In this document: one piece after another, positions 1-8,622 of the stretch
Layout of the letters: every line of letters starts with the position of its first letter
Position numbering within the stretch: position 1 is the stretch's first letter
NCBI GenBank assembly: GCA_015056565.1
Contig: SVGB01000005.1
Coordinates: forward strand, 83,044 to 147,043
Reading direction: 5' to 3'
DNA length: 64,000 nucleotides
From: Butyrivibrio sp.
Lineage (GTDB): Bacteria > Bacillota > Clostridia > Lachnospirales > Lachnospiraceae
Translations under genes and position numbers: made by a program
Notes under the pieces: model-generated
What the model was told of the DNA's origin: nothing
The model's database searches: none
Seen by the model: only the letters and a program-made list of their open reading frames with translations

Positions 1-1
1 T

Positions 2-841
2 ATGTATGCTGGCGTTACCTCCCTTATTGAGTCAGTAAGATCAATATTTCATCCGGAGGCAGCAAATTATACTACAGTGACGCTTGTCATAGTTGCAGTT
101 GCTGTAGTAGTTAAGCTTCTTCTTGGACAGTTCTTTATTGGCACCGGCAAAAAAGTTTCGTCAGATTCTCTGATAGCTTCCGGAACAGATGCAAGGTTTG
201 ATTCCATTATCTCTGCTGCAACACTGGTGGCTGCTATATTCTTTCTTGTCACAGGCCTTTCTATAGAGGCTTACCTTGCTGCCATTATCGCCATCGTAAT
301 GATAAAGTCAGCCCTTGAGATGCTAAGAGATACCATAAGCGAGATCCTTGGTGAAAGGATAGACACAGCTCTTTCTACAGAGGTCAAGAATACCATCAAA
401 TCCGTTGAAGGCGTGCAGGGTGCTTACGACCTTATCTTTTCAGACTATGGTCCTGACAGGGTGCTGGCATCAGTTCATATTGAGATTCCTGATACCTTCA
501 CCGCTGACAAGATCGACGAGATAACCAGGGAGATACAGGACAAGGTGTATAAAGAGCACAATATTTCCCTAATTTCCATCGGTATATATTCAGTAAACAC
601 CAAGGATGAAGACACAATAGCCATGAGAACTGCAATCTCTAAGGCAGCAACCGCCCATAAAGAGGTGCTTCAGATGCATGGCTTCTTTGTGGATTTCGTG
701 CGTAAGGTCATCCGTTTTGACCTGGTTATCGACTTTGTCCCTGGAAACCACGAGATCTTTAAAGAGACCATAAAAGAGATCCAGTCTATGTACCCGGAGT
801 ACCAGATAGTTGCTAACATGGATGTCAGCTACAGCGATTAA
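2..841 (+). CDS. Cation diffusion facilitator (CDF) transporter, 5' end cut off
   Basis: This is the C-terminal 279 residues of a CDF-family divalent metal/proton antiporter of the inner membrane. The reading frame runs in from the window edge. The first in-frame ATG at 2 is unlikely to be the start, because the first transmembrane segments of the family are missing. Visible parts are a TM segment (about residues 24-44), a second TM pair (about 66-105) and a long cytoplasmic C-terminal region with two ferredoxin-like stretches. The TM5 metal motif reads DARFD (DxxxD) where zinc/iron CDFs have HxxxD. DxxxD is known from manganese-type CDFs, so manganese export is a reasonable guess. The C-terminus is longer than in minimal CDFs. 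Family call is firm, substrate is inferred. Confidence 0.88.
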   Translation: MYAGVTSLIESVRSIFHPEAANYTTVTLVIVAVAVVVKLLLGQFFIGTGKKVSSDSLIASGTDARFDSIISAATLVAAIFFLVTGLSIEAYLAAIIAIVMIKSALEMLRDTISEILGERIDTALSTEVKNTIKSVEGVQGAYDLIFSDYGPDRVLASVHIEIPDTFTADKIDEITREIQDKVYKEHNISLISIGIYSVNTKDEDTIAMRTAISKAATAHKEVLQMHGFFVDFVRKVIRFDLVIDFVPGNHEIFKETIKEIQSMYPEYQIVANMDVSYSD

Positions 842-904
842 GAACAAAATGTGATAAAATTATCTTGAAGTAATCTGACTAATAATGTGTGCAGAGGTAT
901 AACA

Positions 905-2275
905 ATGAAAAAGAAAAGCGTAACAGCCGGTCTTTTGGCATTTGTAATTGCACTTGCAGTCACATCATGTGTAGCGGTATTTTATCTGGTAACTACATCA
1001 GGCAACAGGCGAGAGAGAGCGCAGTTTATCGCTGACTCTTTTGCCAGCAACATACAGTCCGAGATCCAGAGGCGTGAGTATGTGACCAGGATGCTGGAAA
1101 TTCAGGTACAGGGCAGTAATGGGATCATGACAGGAGAGAACTTCCAGATCATAGCAGACGAAGTTTTCAACGACTATCTGGATGTCATTGATATTACCCT
1201 GGCTCCTGATGGAATAGTCAGATACAAGTATCCTTTGGACAACGGAATTGCTGAGAGGGAGAACCTCTTTGAGGATAGCGCAAGGGGCGTATATGCTGAT
1301 TACAGCAAGATGTCTGGAACCTCAGTTATCATTGCACCCACTATTTTAGCGGATGACAGCTATGGAATCATTATAACAAGGCCGATATATACATCAGAAG
1401 AGGTATCTGATGCCAGCTTCTGGGGCTTTGCTTCTGTAACATTAAGCCTTTCAAGATTTCTTTCTGCTGTGGACCTTCAGGGTCTTGCAGAGAGTAACTA
1501 TGAATACAAGATCATCGGTAACAATGCGATTACAGGTGAGGACAGGATAATCATTGAGTTTTCTGAAAAAGAGCTTCAGTCCCCTGTAGAATCCATGGTC
1601 AGTACTGTAGGTGGAGGCTATTGGATACTGGCTATAGCTCCTATGGATCACTGGATGAATCTTACAGAGATTCTGTCAGTTCTTTTAATAGCAATTGTTA
1701 TTAGCGTTCTGACAGCAGCTTTCGTTACTGCCTATATCTCTCTTAAGGAGGCGGCAAAAGAGCTGGAGATACTGTCCTACAGAGATGCTCTTACAAACCT
1801 CAATAACCCAAGGAACTACCATGAACACATGGATGAACTCTCCAGGAAGAAGCTTCCTTACGGACTTATATTCATGGATCTCAACGACTTTAAACAGGTC
1901 AATGATACCCACGGACATGATGCTGGAGATGAACTTTTAAAGATCGTTGCCAAGAGGCTTCAGAACAGCATCAGAGAAAAGGATAAGGCCTTCCGTATCG
2001 GCGGCGACGAGTTTGTTGTGGTCATTCACGGAACTCATGACACCAAGTTCTATGATAGCGTCATCGACAGAATGAGACAGAATGTTGCAAGAGATGTGGT
2101 ACTGTCAGAGTCGGGGGTTACTCTTAAAGTATCCATAAGTGCAGGATATGCAAGATGTCCGGAGGATGGAGTTAAGTTCGAAGACGTAGTCAAGAAGGCT
2201 GATGAGCTTATGTACGAGAACAAGAGAAAGCACAAGGCTGCAAAAGCGGCAAGAGGAGAAAAATCCTATAGATAA
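905..2275 (+). CDS. Membrane-anchored diguanylate cyclase with extracytoplasmic sensor
   Basis: Makes c-di-GMP from two GTP. An N-terminal TM helix (about residues 7-30) is followed by a CHASE-like extracytoplasmic sensor of about 220 residues, a second TM helix (about 255-280) and a GGDEF domain. The catalytic motif is intact (RIGGDEF), and an inhibitory I-site, REKD, lies exactly five residues before it, so product inhibition is expected. A GTG at 887 also opens the frame, but the ATG at 905 has an AGAGG ribosome site seven bases upstream and begins a normal signal-anchor (MKKKSVTAG), so I chose it. It lies 23 bases before a PAS/EAL-like gene, and the two probably form one c-di-GMP unit. 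The sensed ligand is unknown. Confidence 0.92.
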   Translation: MKKKSVTAGLLAFVIALAVTSCVAVFYLVTTSGNRRERAQFIADSFASNIQSEIQRREYVTRMLEIQVQGSNGIMTGENFQIIADEVFNDYLDVIDITLAPDGIVRYKYPLDNGIAERENLFEDSARGVYADYSKMSGTSVIIAPTILADDSYGIIITRPIYTSEEVSDASFWGFASVTLSLSRFLSAVDLQGLAESNYEYKIIGNNAITGEDRIIIEFSEKELQSPVESMVSTVGGGYWILAIAPMDHWMNLTEILSVLLIAIVISVLTAAFVTAYISLKEAAKELEILSYRDALTNLNNPRNYHEHMDELSRKKLPYGLIFMDLNDFKQVNDTHGHDAGDELLKIVAKRLQNSIREKDKAFRIGGDEFVVVIHGTHDTKFYDSVIDRMRQNVARDVVLSESGVTLKVSISAGYARCPEDGVKFEDVVKKADELMYENKRKHKAAKAARGEKSYR

Positions 2276-2298
2276 ATCACATTAATCGGAGCGAGTAA

Positions 2299-3954
2299 AT
2301 GGCGGGAGGAAGTTTAGACACTATCAATCGAATCTTTGACACCTTTGCGGTAACATCAAGAAGCCGCTATGTCTATGTCTATGACATGGACAAGAACATA
2401 GCAAGGTGGTCGCCCAATGCAGTTGACTATTTTGGGCTTACGGGGGAATATATCTACAACGCATCATCAGTGTGGGAAACCAGGATCCATCCTGATGACA
2501 GGGACAAGTATGTAGAGTATCTAAGCGTTGTTTATTCTGGGAAAAAGACAGATCCCAACATCGAATACAGAGCAAAGAACAAAAACGGTGAGTATGTGAT
2601 CTGCGCCGCAAGGGGCGTTGTGATCAAGGACTATGCAGGAAGACCCGCATACTATGCCTGCTCTATCATCAACAAGGGTATAGTTGATAATAATGATCCG
2701 ATAACTTCTTTGCCAAACCAGTATGAGATGCTGAATTTCATGAGGCAGCTCAAGGCGGCGAAAAAAGATTACTCGATCCTCATGATCAATTTCATAGACT
2801 TTGGTGATGTCAACAGACGTTACGGCTATATGACTGGTAATGCCATCCTTAAAACCACTGCATCCAAGCTCATTGAAGAGGGCAAAGGTCAGGGAAGGGC
2901 CTTTAGAGGCGAAGGAACAAGGCTTGCCTTTGTCACAGATACCATGGCTATAGACGACATCAAGAAGTTCTATGGCAGGATGAGAGCCTACACAAGGGAG
3001 TCCATGATAATCTCTGGCAACAAGGTTGTAGCTGAAATCGCAGGTGGTATGATAGTCTGCACAGACCTTAAGGTGGATGAGCATTCTCTTTATACCAGTG
3101 CCAAGTATGCCCTTGATTATTCCAAGAACCAGAAGCACGGCAATCTTATCATTTTCCACAATGATGAGCTTGATAACAATAAGAGCAGTATCGAGCTGGT
3201 TGATGAAGTAAGAAACAGCGTAATAAATGGATTTGAAGGCTTCTATCTGGAGTATCAGCCTATTGTAGCTGCTGCAGATGGGCGCCTTGTAGGAATGGAA
3301 GTACTCCTCAGGTGGCACAAGGAACCTTATGGAGACGTATCTCCTTCAGAGTTTGTGCCCTGGCTTGAGCAGGATCCGGTGTTCTATCTTCTTGGAAATT
3401 GGATCCTTGAGAATGCCCTTAAGGATGCTCTTGAGATCAGAATGGCAAACCGGGACTTTTACCTTAGCGTAAATCTTGCCTTCATGCAGCTTGAGAGATC
3501 AGAGTTCAGGACAACTCTTTTGGAGATCCTAAGAAAGACAGGCTATCCTGCAACAGGGCTTTGCCTTGATATGACAGCATCCAGCAGACAGTTGTCTGTT
3601 GAGCACTTAAAGAGCCAGATCGAGTTCCTTAAGTCATGCGGTATAAAGGTTGGTCTTGACTGCACAGACTTTGCATCTCTTGACCTTGTAAAGAGCCTTC
3701 CTATCGATCTTATTAATCTGGCACCATCTCTTACAGGTCCTATCACAGAGAACCTGACTGTGCGATATATGATAGAAGCCATTACCTCTTTTACTCACAG
3801 ACTGGGTATCAGAACCGCTTTCCATGGAGTTGAGGATGAGGAAAAGGCTCAGATTGCAAAGAGATATCCGATCTCAGATTTGATGGGATACTACTACGGA
3901 AGACCCTGTAGGATAGAAGAGTTTAAAAAGCTTGGCTTTTTTACGAACAACTAA
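2299..3954 (+). CDS. PAS protein with degenerate GGDEF and degenerate EAL domains
   Basis: A cytoplasmic protein of 551 residues: PAS domain (about 10-125), GGDEF-like domain (about 135-285) and EAL-like domain (about 300-548). The GGDEF site reads GEGTR, so cyclase activity is not expected. In the EAL domain the first motif reads EVLLRW, which keeps the Glu and Leu, and SVNLA keeps an Asn. The usual second Glu motif (EITES type) is DMTAS, the DDFG motif is DCTDF, and the Lys of the KID motif is absent. Phosphodiesterase activity is therefore doubtful, and a c-di-GMP-binding or protein-binding role is more likely. It follows the diguanylate cyclase by 23 bases with a good ribosome site, consistent with an effector or modulator of that enzyme. 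Confidence 0.9.
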   Translation: MAGGSLDTINRIFDTFAVTSRSRYVYVYDMDKNIARWSPNAVDYFGLTGEYIYNASSVWETRIHPDDRDKYVEYLSVVYSGKKTDPNIEYRAKNKNGEYVICAARGVVIKDYAGRPAYYACSIINKGIVDNNDPITSLPNQYEMLNFMRQLKAAKKDYSILMINFIDFGDVNRRYGYMTGNAILKTTASKLIEEGKGQGRAFRGEGTRLAFVTDTMAIDDIKKFYGRMRAYTRESMIISGNKVVAEIAGGMIVCTDLKVDEHSLYTSAKYALDYSKNQKHGNLIIFHNDELDNNKSSIELVDEVRNSVINGFEGFYLEYQPIVAAADGRLVGMEVLLRWHKEPYGDVSPSEFVPWLEQDPVFYLLGNWILENALKDALEIRMANRDFYLSVNLAFMQLERSEFRTTLLEILRKTGYPATGLCLDMTASSRQLSVEHLKSQIEFLKSCGIKVGLDCTDFASLDLVKSLPIDLINLAPSLTGPITENLTVRYMIEAITSFTHRLGIRTAFHGVEDEEKAQIAKRYPISDLMGYYYGRPCRIEEFKKLGFFTNN

Positions 3955-3971
3955 GCCAGCTGGAGGAATAG

Positions 3972-4712
3972 ATGAGCAGACTTTTCAGGTACATTCAAAA
4001 TGACGATGTTCTTAAGTCTTTTCTGGAGTTTCGGGATACCCTGCTTAAGGAAAGACCTGTTGTCATTGCGCGCCATGGGGACTATTCCCTGTACCTTAAG
4101 ACCATATCAAATGATGAGCTTGGACTTACAATTGAAAATACCGCGAAACACAAAGTTATCCAGGACAGGACTTACAATGTCAATGACACCACAGATGCCC
4201 TTGTTTCAAGGGGAGTAAGGCACGCCTGCCAGAAGATGGCTGAGCTGTCCGATGAGGAAGTGAACAGAAGGCGGCTTCAGATCTGGAAGTGGTATGTGAT
4301 CGACTGGCAAAAAGAAAACGCTAAAAATTCCAGAGAATTCGTTGAAAAAGAGATAAGTTGGGATGAAGAGACCATAAGATCCGAGGAAAAGATAATGGAC
4401 ATGGAGTCCTTTCTCCACAGCGATTATCTTAATCTTGGCAATACAATCTCCCTTATTGAGAGGTATATGGCCGAGGATGAGGCTCACAAGGAACAGTTCA
4501 AGCGCTTTGCCATAAGCGACATCATGGAGATGACAAGCGAAGATACCAAGGAGAAATCTTTGGTGGAGGCTGAGAAAGAAAGAGCTGAAGAGGGCATGAA
4601 GAAGCACACCTACAGATTTACGGTAACTGTGGAAGCTACAGACCGCGAACATGCCAGAGCAGCGCTACTTAGCTATCTTGCCGGTGATGAGAGAATTAAA
4701 ATTCAGAAATGA
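3972..4712 (+). CDS. Hypothetical protein, 246 aa
   Basis: Not recognised. The start has a clear GGAGG site, and the gene begins 17 bases after the EAL-like gene, so it is probably the third gene of that operon. The protein is soluble and charged. An N-terminal part (1-110) is followed by a helical acidic middle and a C-terminal segment from about 212 (KKHTYRFTVTVEATDREHAR) that reads like a small beta-alpha ferredoxin-like fold. There are no membrane segments or catalytic motifs I can name. A role next to c-di-GMP signalling is suggested only by position. Confidence 0.75.
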   Translation: MSRLFRYIQNDDVLKSFLEFRDTLLKERPVVIARHGDYSLYLKTISNDELGLTIENTAKHKVIQDRTYNVNDTTDALVSRGVRHACQKMAELSDEEVNRRRLQIWKWYVIDWQKENAKNSREFVEKEISWDEETIRSEEKIMDMESFLHSDYLNLGNTISLIERYMAEDEAHKEQFKRFAISDIMEMTSEDTKEKSLVEAEKERAEEGMKKHTYRFTVTVEATDREHARAALLSYLAGDERIKIQK

Positions 4713-4793
4713 TAAAAAATCAGGAAAGATAATTTCATAAAATTTTAATGATTTAACGGGACAAAGTGTCTTCTATTTACCGCCATAATCATA

Positions 4794-4799
4794 TATAAT
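4794..4799 (+). promoter_or_regulatory. Probable -10 box for the 82-aa gene
   Basis: A perfect TATAAT lies upstream of the structured leader at 4807-4876. The -35 region is weak (TTCTAT at the right distance), so the promoter call rests mainly on the -10 and on its position. Confidence 0.4.
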
Positions 4800-4806
4800 G
4801 TACCCA

Positions 4807-4876
4807 TTAAATGAAACTTTGTTGTGAAACCACAATAGGTTGAGGGGCCTAAAATTTCACAAGTCACTTCATTTAA
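4807..4876 (+). promoter_or_regulatory. Structured 5' leader of the 82-aa gene
   Basis: Nested inverted repeats. The outer stem is TTAAATGAA (4807-4815) with TTCATTTAA (4868-4876). The inner stem is TTGTGAAA (4822-4829) with TTTCACAA (4855-4862). The apex can pair TAGG with CCTA. All arms are perfect. It lies between the putative -10 and the start codon at 4911, so it would be transcribed as a 70-nt folded leader. It could also be a DNA operator. It matches no riboswitch class I recognise. Confidence 0.5.
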
Positions 4877-4910
4877 AATCTTATTTCTTATGAGCATGGA
4901 GGAATAGAAT

Positions 4911-5159
4911 ATGAGACGTTCCGCGAAGAGCAGACAGACTGTCAGCCAGGGTACTATTGCTATCATGGCAGACGCAATCAAGGCAAAGGAGCAGAACCTT
5001 TCATACGGAAAGTTTAAGGCACTTGACCTTCTTGGAGCTGGAAGTATGTTAGACGAGGACGAAACAAGCGAGTACGCAGTATACTCATCAAGCCTCGTTC
5101 GCAAGACAGAACACACTGAGGAGAAAAAGGCAGTAGCCTTCGTAAAGATAAGAGCTTAA
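4911..5159 (+). CDS. Small hypothetical protein, 82 aa
   Basis: Not recognised. It starts at an ATG with a GGAGGAAT site eight bases upstream. The N-terminus is basic (MRRSAKSRQTVSQG), the middle is helical and the rest is mixed-charge, with no membrane segment and no cysteines. A basic start could suit nucleic-acid or ribosome binding, but this is only a guess. It has its own leader (4807-4876) and its own terminator (5192-5224), so it appears to be a monocistronic gene of its own. Confidence 0.7.
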   Translation: MRRSAKSRQTVSQGTIAIMADAIKAKEQNLSYGKFKALDLLGAGSMLDEDETSEYAVYSSSLVRKTEHTEEKKAVAFVKIRA

Positions 5160-5191
5160 TAAGTGACTGACAACTTCATATAGTTTATAAT

Positions 5192-5224
5192 AAGGACATG
5201 TGGCGACAAGCTGCATGTCTTTTA
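5192..5224 (+). terminator. Rho-independent terminator after the 82-aa gene
   Basis: A hairpin with arms GACATG and CATGTC is extended by A/T pairs and followed by TTTTAATTT. Confidence 0.65.
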
Positions 5225-5281
5225 ATTTGTAATTTAATGAGCAATGCTTAATTTTCTTAAATCTAATGACAGGAGGAGCAT

Positions 5282-7555
5282 ATGGAAGTAAAAGACGTAG
5301 TTTCTAAAATGACACTTCAGGAGAAGGCAGCTCTTTTGTCCGGTAAGGATTTCTGGCACACGGAAGGCACTGAAAGGCTTGGCGTGCCTGAGTTTATGAT
5401 GTGCGACGGACCTAACGGGCTTCGCAAGCAGGATGGTGAAGCTGACCATCTGGGGCTTAATTCCAGTATCAAAACTGTGTGCTATCCAACAGCCAGTACA
5501 GTTGCATCAAGCTTTGATGTGGACATGGCAAGAAGGCTTGGACAGACTCTTGGAAAAGAGTGTCAGAGAGAAAATGTAAGTATGCTCTTAGGACCTGGCC
5601 TTAACATGAAAAGAAGCCCTATCTGCGGAAGGAACTTTGAATACTACTCAGAGGATCCATACCTTGCAGGCAAAATAGCAGCAGCCTATGTTGAAGGTAT
5701 CCAGTCTGAAGGTGTTGCAGCCTGCCCCAAGCACTTTGCTGCCAACAACCAGGAATACAGGCGTATGTCCGGAAACTCTGTTGTTGATGAGAGAACACTT
5801 CACGAGATCTACCTTACAGCTTTTGAGATCATGGTAAAAGACTCTCACCCCAAGTCCATAATGTGTGCCTACAATCAGCTTAATGGAACCTACCTCTCAG
5901 ATAACAAGTATATGTTAACTGATGTACTTCGCGACAAGTGGGGATTTGACGGTTTTGTGGTAACTGACTGGGGGGCTGGAAAGGACGCTAAGAAAGGTGT
6001 TGAAGCAGGCCTTGACCTTGTGATGCCAGGACCAAGAAAAGACCATGAGGATGCCATAGTGGCTGCAGTTGAGAGTGGTGAGCTTGAAGAATCCAAGGTG
6101 GATGAGGCTGTTACCCATATCTTAAATGCCTTAAACTGGACACTTGAGAATAAGAAAAACGTTGGTCCTTCTACAGAGGCCACAAGAGCTGAGGACTATG
6201 CTTTCGCAAAAGAGCTTGCAGAGGGCGGAGCAATCCTTCTTAAGAATGATAATAAGGCCCTGCCTTTAAAGGATGACAGAAAGATCCTGTTCGTTGGCGA
6301 GTTTGCCAAGACTCCAAGGTACCAGGGCTCTGGTTCATCCCACATAAACAGTGCATTTGTTTCAAATGCCTACGACAGCGCAATAGCTTTAGGAAAAGAT
6401 ATTTCTTTTGCCATGGGCTATGACACAAAGTGTAAAGACGTCAAAGACAGCTACATTTTAAGGGAAGAAGCTGTTGAGGCAGCAACGGAAGCAGACGAGA
6501 TCGTAGTATTTGCCGGGCTCCCTGCATCCTATGAATCTGAAGGTTTTGACCGCTCAGATATTAACCTTCCTCCCGAGCAGGACAAGCTCATTGACGAGCT
6601 TTCACACCTTGGAAAGAAGACAGTGGTTGTGATGCACAACGGCTCTCCAGTTGCCATGCCATGGATAGACAGCGTGGATGCTGTTCTTGATATGCAGCTT
6701 GCAGGAGATGCAGTGGGAGATGCCACGGTAGCTCTTTTGTGGGGAGATGTTAACCCTTCAGGAAAGCTTTCTGAATCCTATCCGTTTAAACTTTCAGACA
6801 ACCCAAGCTTTCTTAATTTCCCGGGAGACGGCGGAAATCCAGTATATGCTGAGGGCGTTTACATTGGATACAGATATTATGAGAAAAAGAGACTTCCAGT
6901 CCTCTTTGCATTTGGCCATGGCCTTAGTTACACAGAGTTTGAGTATTCAAACATCACAGTTGATAAGGATAATGCCACAGATGAGGATACAATAGAGGTT
7001 TCAGTTGACGTCTGGAATGTTGGAAGATATAAGGGAAAAGAGGTAGTTCAGCTCTATGTAAGTCCTGAAAACAGCAAGATCTCAAGGCCCTACAAGGAGC
7101 TTAAGGGCTTTACAAAGGTAGAGCTTGATTCAGGTGAAAAGAAGACAGTGACCTTTAAGCTTGACTCAAGAGCCTTTGCCTACTATGAGACCAGGATCCA
7201 TGATTTCTACGTTGAGAGCGGAGATTATAACATCATGATCGGAGCTTCAACAATAGATATCAGACAGACAGTTAAGATCCATGTTGAGAGCTCTATAGAG
7301 CTTCCAATGACTTTTGACCGCTTTACACCTATTGAGGATATCCTTGATACAAAAAAGGGACAGATGGTCCTTGGACCTGTTCTTCAGAAGATAGGCGAGG
7401 GTATGGAGAATCAGGAAGACGACGGCTCCATGGGAGAAGGCGGAGCTGAGATGATGACCAAGATGTTCATGGAAATGCCCATCATCAATCTGGCATCCTT
7501 TGGAATTCTGACCACAGAGCAGGTGGACGGAATCCTTAGCCAGCTCAATAACTGA
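5282..7555 (+). CDS. Beta-glucosidase, glycoside hydrolase family 3
   Basis: Hydrolyses terminal beta-linked glucose from cello-oligosaccharides or aryl-glucosides. There is no signal peptide, so it works in the cytoplasm on imported sugars. Domain order: GH3 N-terminal barrel (about 10-290), GH3 C-terminal sandwich (about 310-550), then a fibronectin-III-like domain (about 585-670). The catalytic nucleophile is Asp229 in GFVVTDW, and the KHFAANNQE substrate motif is near residue 147. The last 80 residues, after the FnIII-like domain, form a Met/Gly/Glu-rich tail that is not part of the core fold. The start is set by GGAGGAGC before the ATG. The stop is followed within 14 bases by structured element A. 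Confidence 0.93.
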   Translation: MEVKDVVSKMTLQEKAALLSGKDFWHTEGTERLGVPEFMMCDGPNGLRKQDGEADHLGLNSSIKTVCYPTASTVASSFDVDMARRLGQTLGKECQRENVSMLLGPGLNMKRSPICGRNFEYYSEDPYLAGKIAAAYVEGIQSEGVAACPKHFAANNQEYRRMSGNSVVDERTLHEIYLTAFEIMVKDSHPKSIMCAYNQLNGTYLSDNKYMLTDVLRDKWGFDGFVVTDWGAGKDAKKGVEAGLDLVMPGPRKDHEDAIVAAVESGELEESKVDEAVTHILNALNWTLENKKNVGPSTEATRAEDYAFAKELAEGGAILLKNDNKALPLKDDRKILFVGEFAKTPRYQGSGSSHINSAFVSNAYDSAIALGKDISFAMGYDTKCKDVKDSYILREEAVEAATEADEIVVFAGLPASYESEGFDRSDINLPPEQDKLIDELSHLGKKTVVVMHNGSPVAMPWIDSVDAVLDMQLAGDAVGDATVALLWGDVNPSGKLSESYPFKLSDNPSFLNFPGDGGNPVYAEGVYIGYRYYEKKRLPVLFAFGHGLSYTEFEYSNITVDKDNATDEDTIEVSVDVWNVGRYKGKEVVQLYVSPENSKISRPYKELKGFTKVELDSGEKKTVTFKLDSRAFAYYETRIHDFYVESGDYNIMIGASTIDIRQTVKIHVESSIELPMTFDRFTPIEDILDTKKGQMVLGPVLQKIGEGMENQEDDGSMGEGGAEMMTKMFMEMPIINLASFGILTTEQVDGILSQLNN

Positions 7556-7569
7556 TAAGTAAAGCTAGT

Positions 7570-7754
7570 CCATAGCCGCTTCTTGAATTATAAGTCTGAC
7601 CGGATGAATATCAATAGCCTTTCGCGGCATATCCTCGTTAGAGGGAAGTCAGTGGGGACAGAGCCGTCCCCACTGACTTTCCTCCAACTGCGGTATTCCA
7701 CGGTGCTATTGACATTCATTCGGTCAGACTTTTTTGGTGATCAAGCGGCCATGG
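7570..7754 (+). repeat. Structured element A (185 bp), plus-strand copy
   Basis: First of two related elements. The outer stem is 7570-7581 with 7743-7754 (12 bp, one mismatch, CCGCTT at its base). The long inner stem is 7592-7618 with 7705-7731 (27 positions, two non-Watson-Crick). The inner stem is followed by TTTTTTGG, as in an intrinsic terminator. Parts shared with element B are CCGCTTCTTGAATTATAA, the CGGCATATCCTCG and CTGCGGTATTCCA internal-loop strands, and CTTTTTTGG. The apical part is replaced by the palindrome at 7641-7684. It begins 14 bases after the GH3 stop codon on the same strand. Confidence 0.75.
7641..7684. repeat. Palindrome P1 (19-bp arms) nested in element A
   Basis: Arms 7641-7659 and 7666-7684 pair over 19 positions with one G-T. 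The core AGTCAGTGGGGAC is the same as in the palindrome at 58335-58406, and the GGGGAC/GTCCCC centre is shared with those at 36690, 42418 and 44595. Confidence 0.8.
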
Positions 7755-7794
7755 ATGGGGCGTTGTAGGTGCTGAATCGGCTCCCCTGTTAGAC

Positions 7795-8147
7795 TAATAC
7801 CCGCGCAGATGCAAATTTGCGGCCCGGAGCCTTTTGGGTGCGGTATATCGTATTGCAGTCGATGCTATTGCGTGAATATAATACCACCGACCAGCCTATC
7901 TTCTGCAGGTATTATGGTTTTACAGAAATATTATCTGTTATCATATTCAATCTAATACCCACAGCCCTCACACCGTTGCCAGGTATGATTTTTCTATTGT
8001 GGTTTCATTGAAACTGGAAATATTGGCGCAAGAAATATAATACCAATATCCACATACTCTTCTGGTGATATTAAAAGTATCCGGATTCTTTTTTTCAAAA
8101 CCAGAAAAAGCTAGGACCAATTATAAGGAAATCTATTAATGGTATTA
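7795..8147. repeat. Four TAATACC motifs, each with a downstream GGTAT partner
   Basis: TAATACC occurs at 7795, 7879, 7953 and 8038, at intervals of 84, 74 and 85 bases. Each is followed by an inverted partner: GGTAT at 7842, GGTATTAT at 7908 (8-bp perfect with ATAATACC at 7878), GGTAT at 7982 and GGTATTA at 8141. No convincing coding sequence runs through this stretch. Confidence 0.45.
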
Positions 8148-8243
8148 GATCAGCCAAAGCCCTCTCAAAAATAGCTTTTTGTGGCTCCTACCAATACCGC
8201 TTTTGAGCTCCACTATGCGTCCCAAAGTGTCGGATTTTCTTGA

Positions 8244-8483
8244 TTACGGACTATTGCATAGAAAAAAACTCTACAGTAGGTCATTATTTTCCGCTAAAAA
8301 CCTCAAAAAAGTCCATTTTCAGACTAGGAAGCACTTTTGGGGGCTAAAGTCCGTAACTTGCCTTCCGAATCCAGTGGCAAAATTTCTTGAAAAAACTCGT
8401 TTTACGGACTGTATGCTCAAAAAACACGCTGTAGTCCGTAATGCAATTTAATAACGATCGATATCGGCCATCTTTTTACGGAC
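8244..8483. repeat. Cluster of TACGGACT/AGTCCGTA motifs
   Basis: Five copies of TTACGGACT or its reverse complement occur at about 8244, 8346, 8400, 8433 and 8474, in both orientations, so neighbouring copies can pair as hairpins. A related motif (TTACGGACC) fills the intergenic tract at 24861-25137. Short open frames here look like chance. Confidence 0.5.
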
Positions 8484-8622
8484 TTGGATAAGAAAATATG
8501 TCATATAGTCTGAATGCCACTATAAAGTGCCAATTAGTCAATGCTTTGCCGAGCACCCAGCGCCCCTCATTCAGGCAGCCCAAAATCCCTGCTTAAAGCC
8601 AATACCACCAGCCGCACCTTCA

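Noticed and set aside
2521..3318. 265-codon frame on the minus strand opposite the PAS/EAL-like gene
   Set aside because: It is the mirror of a clearly coding plus-strand gene, has no start signals and has an improbable composition.
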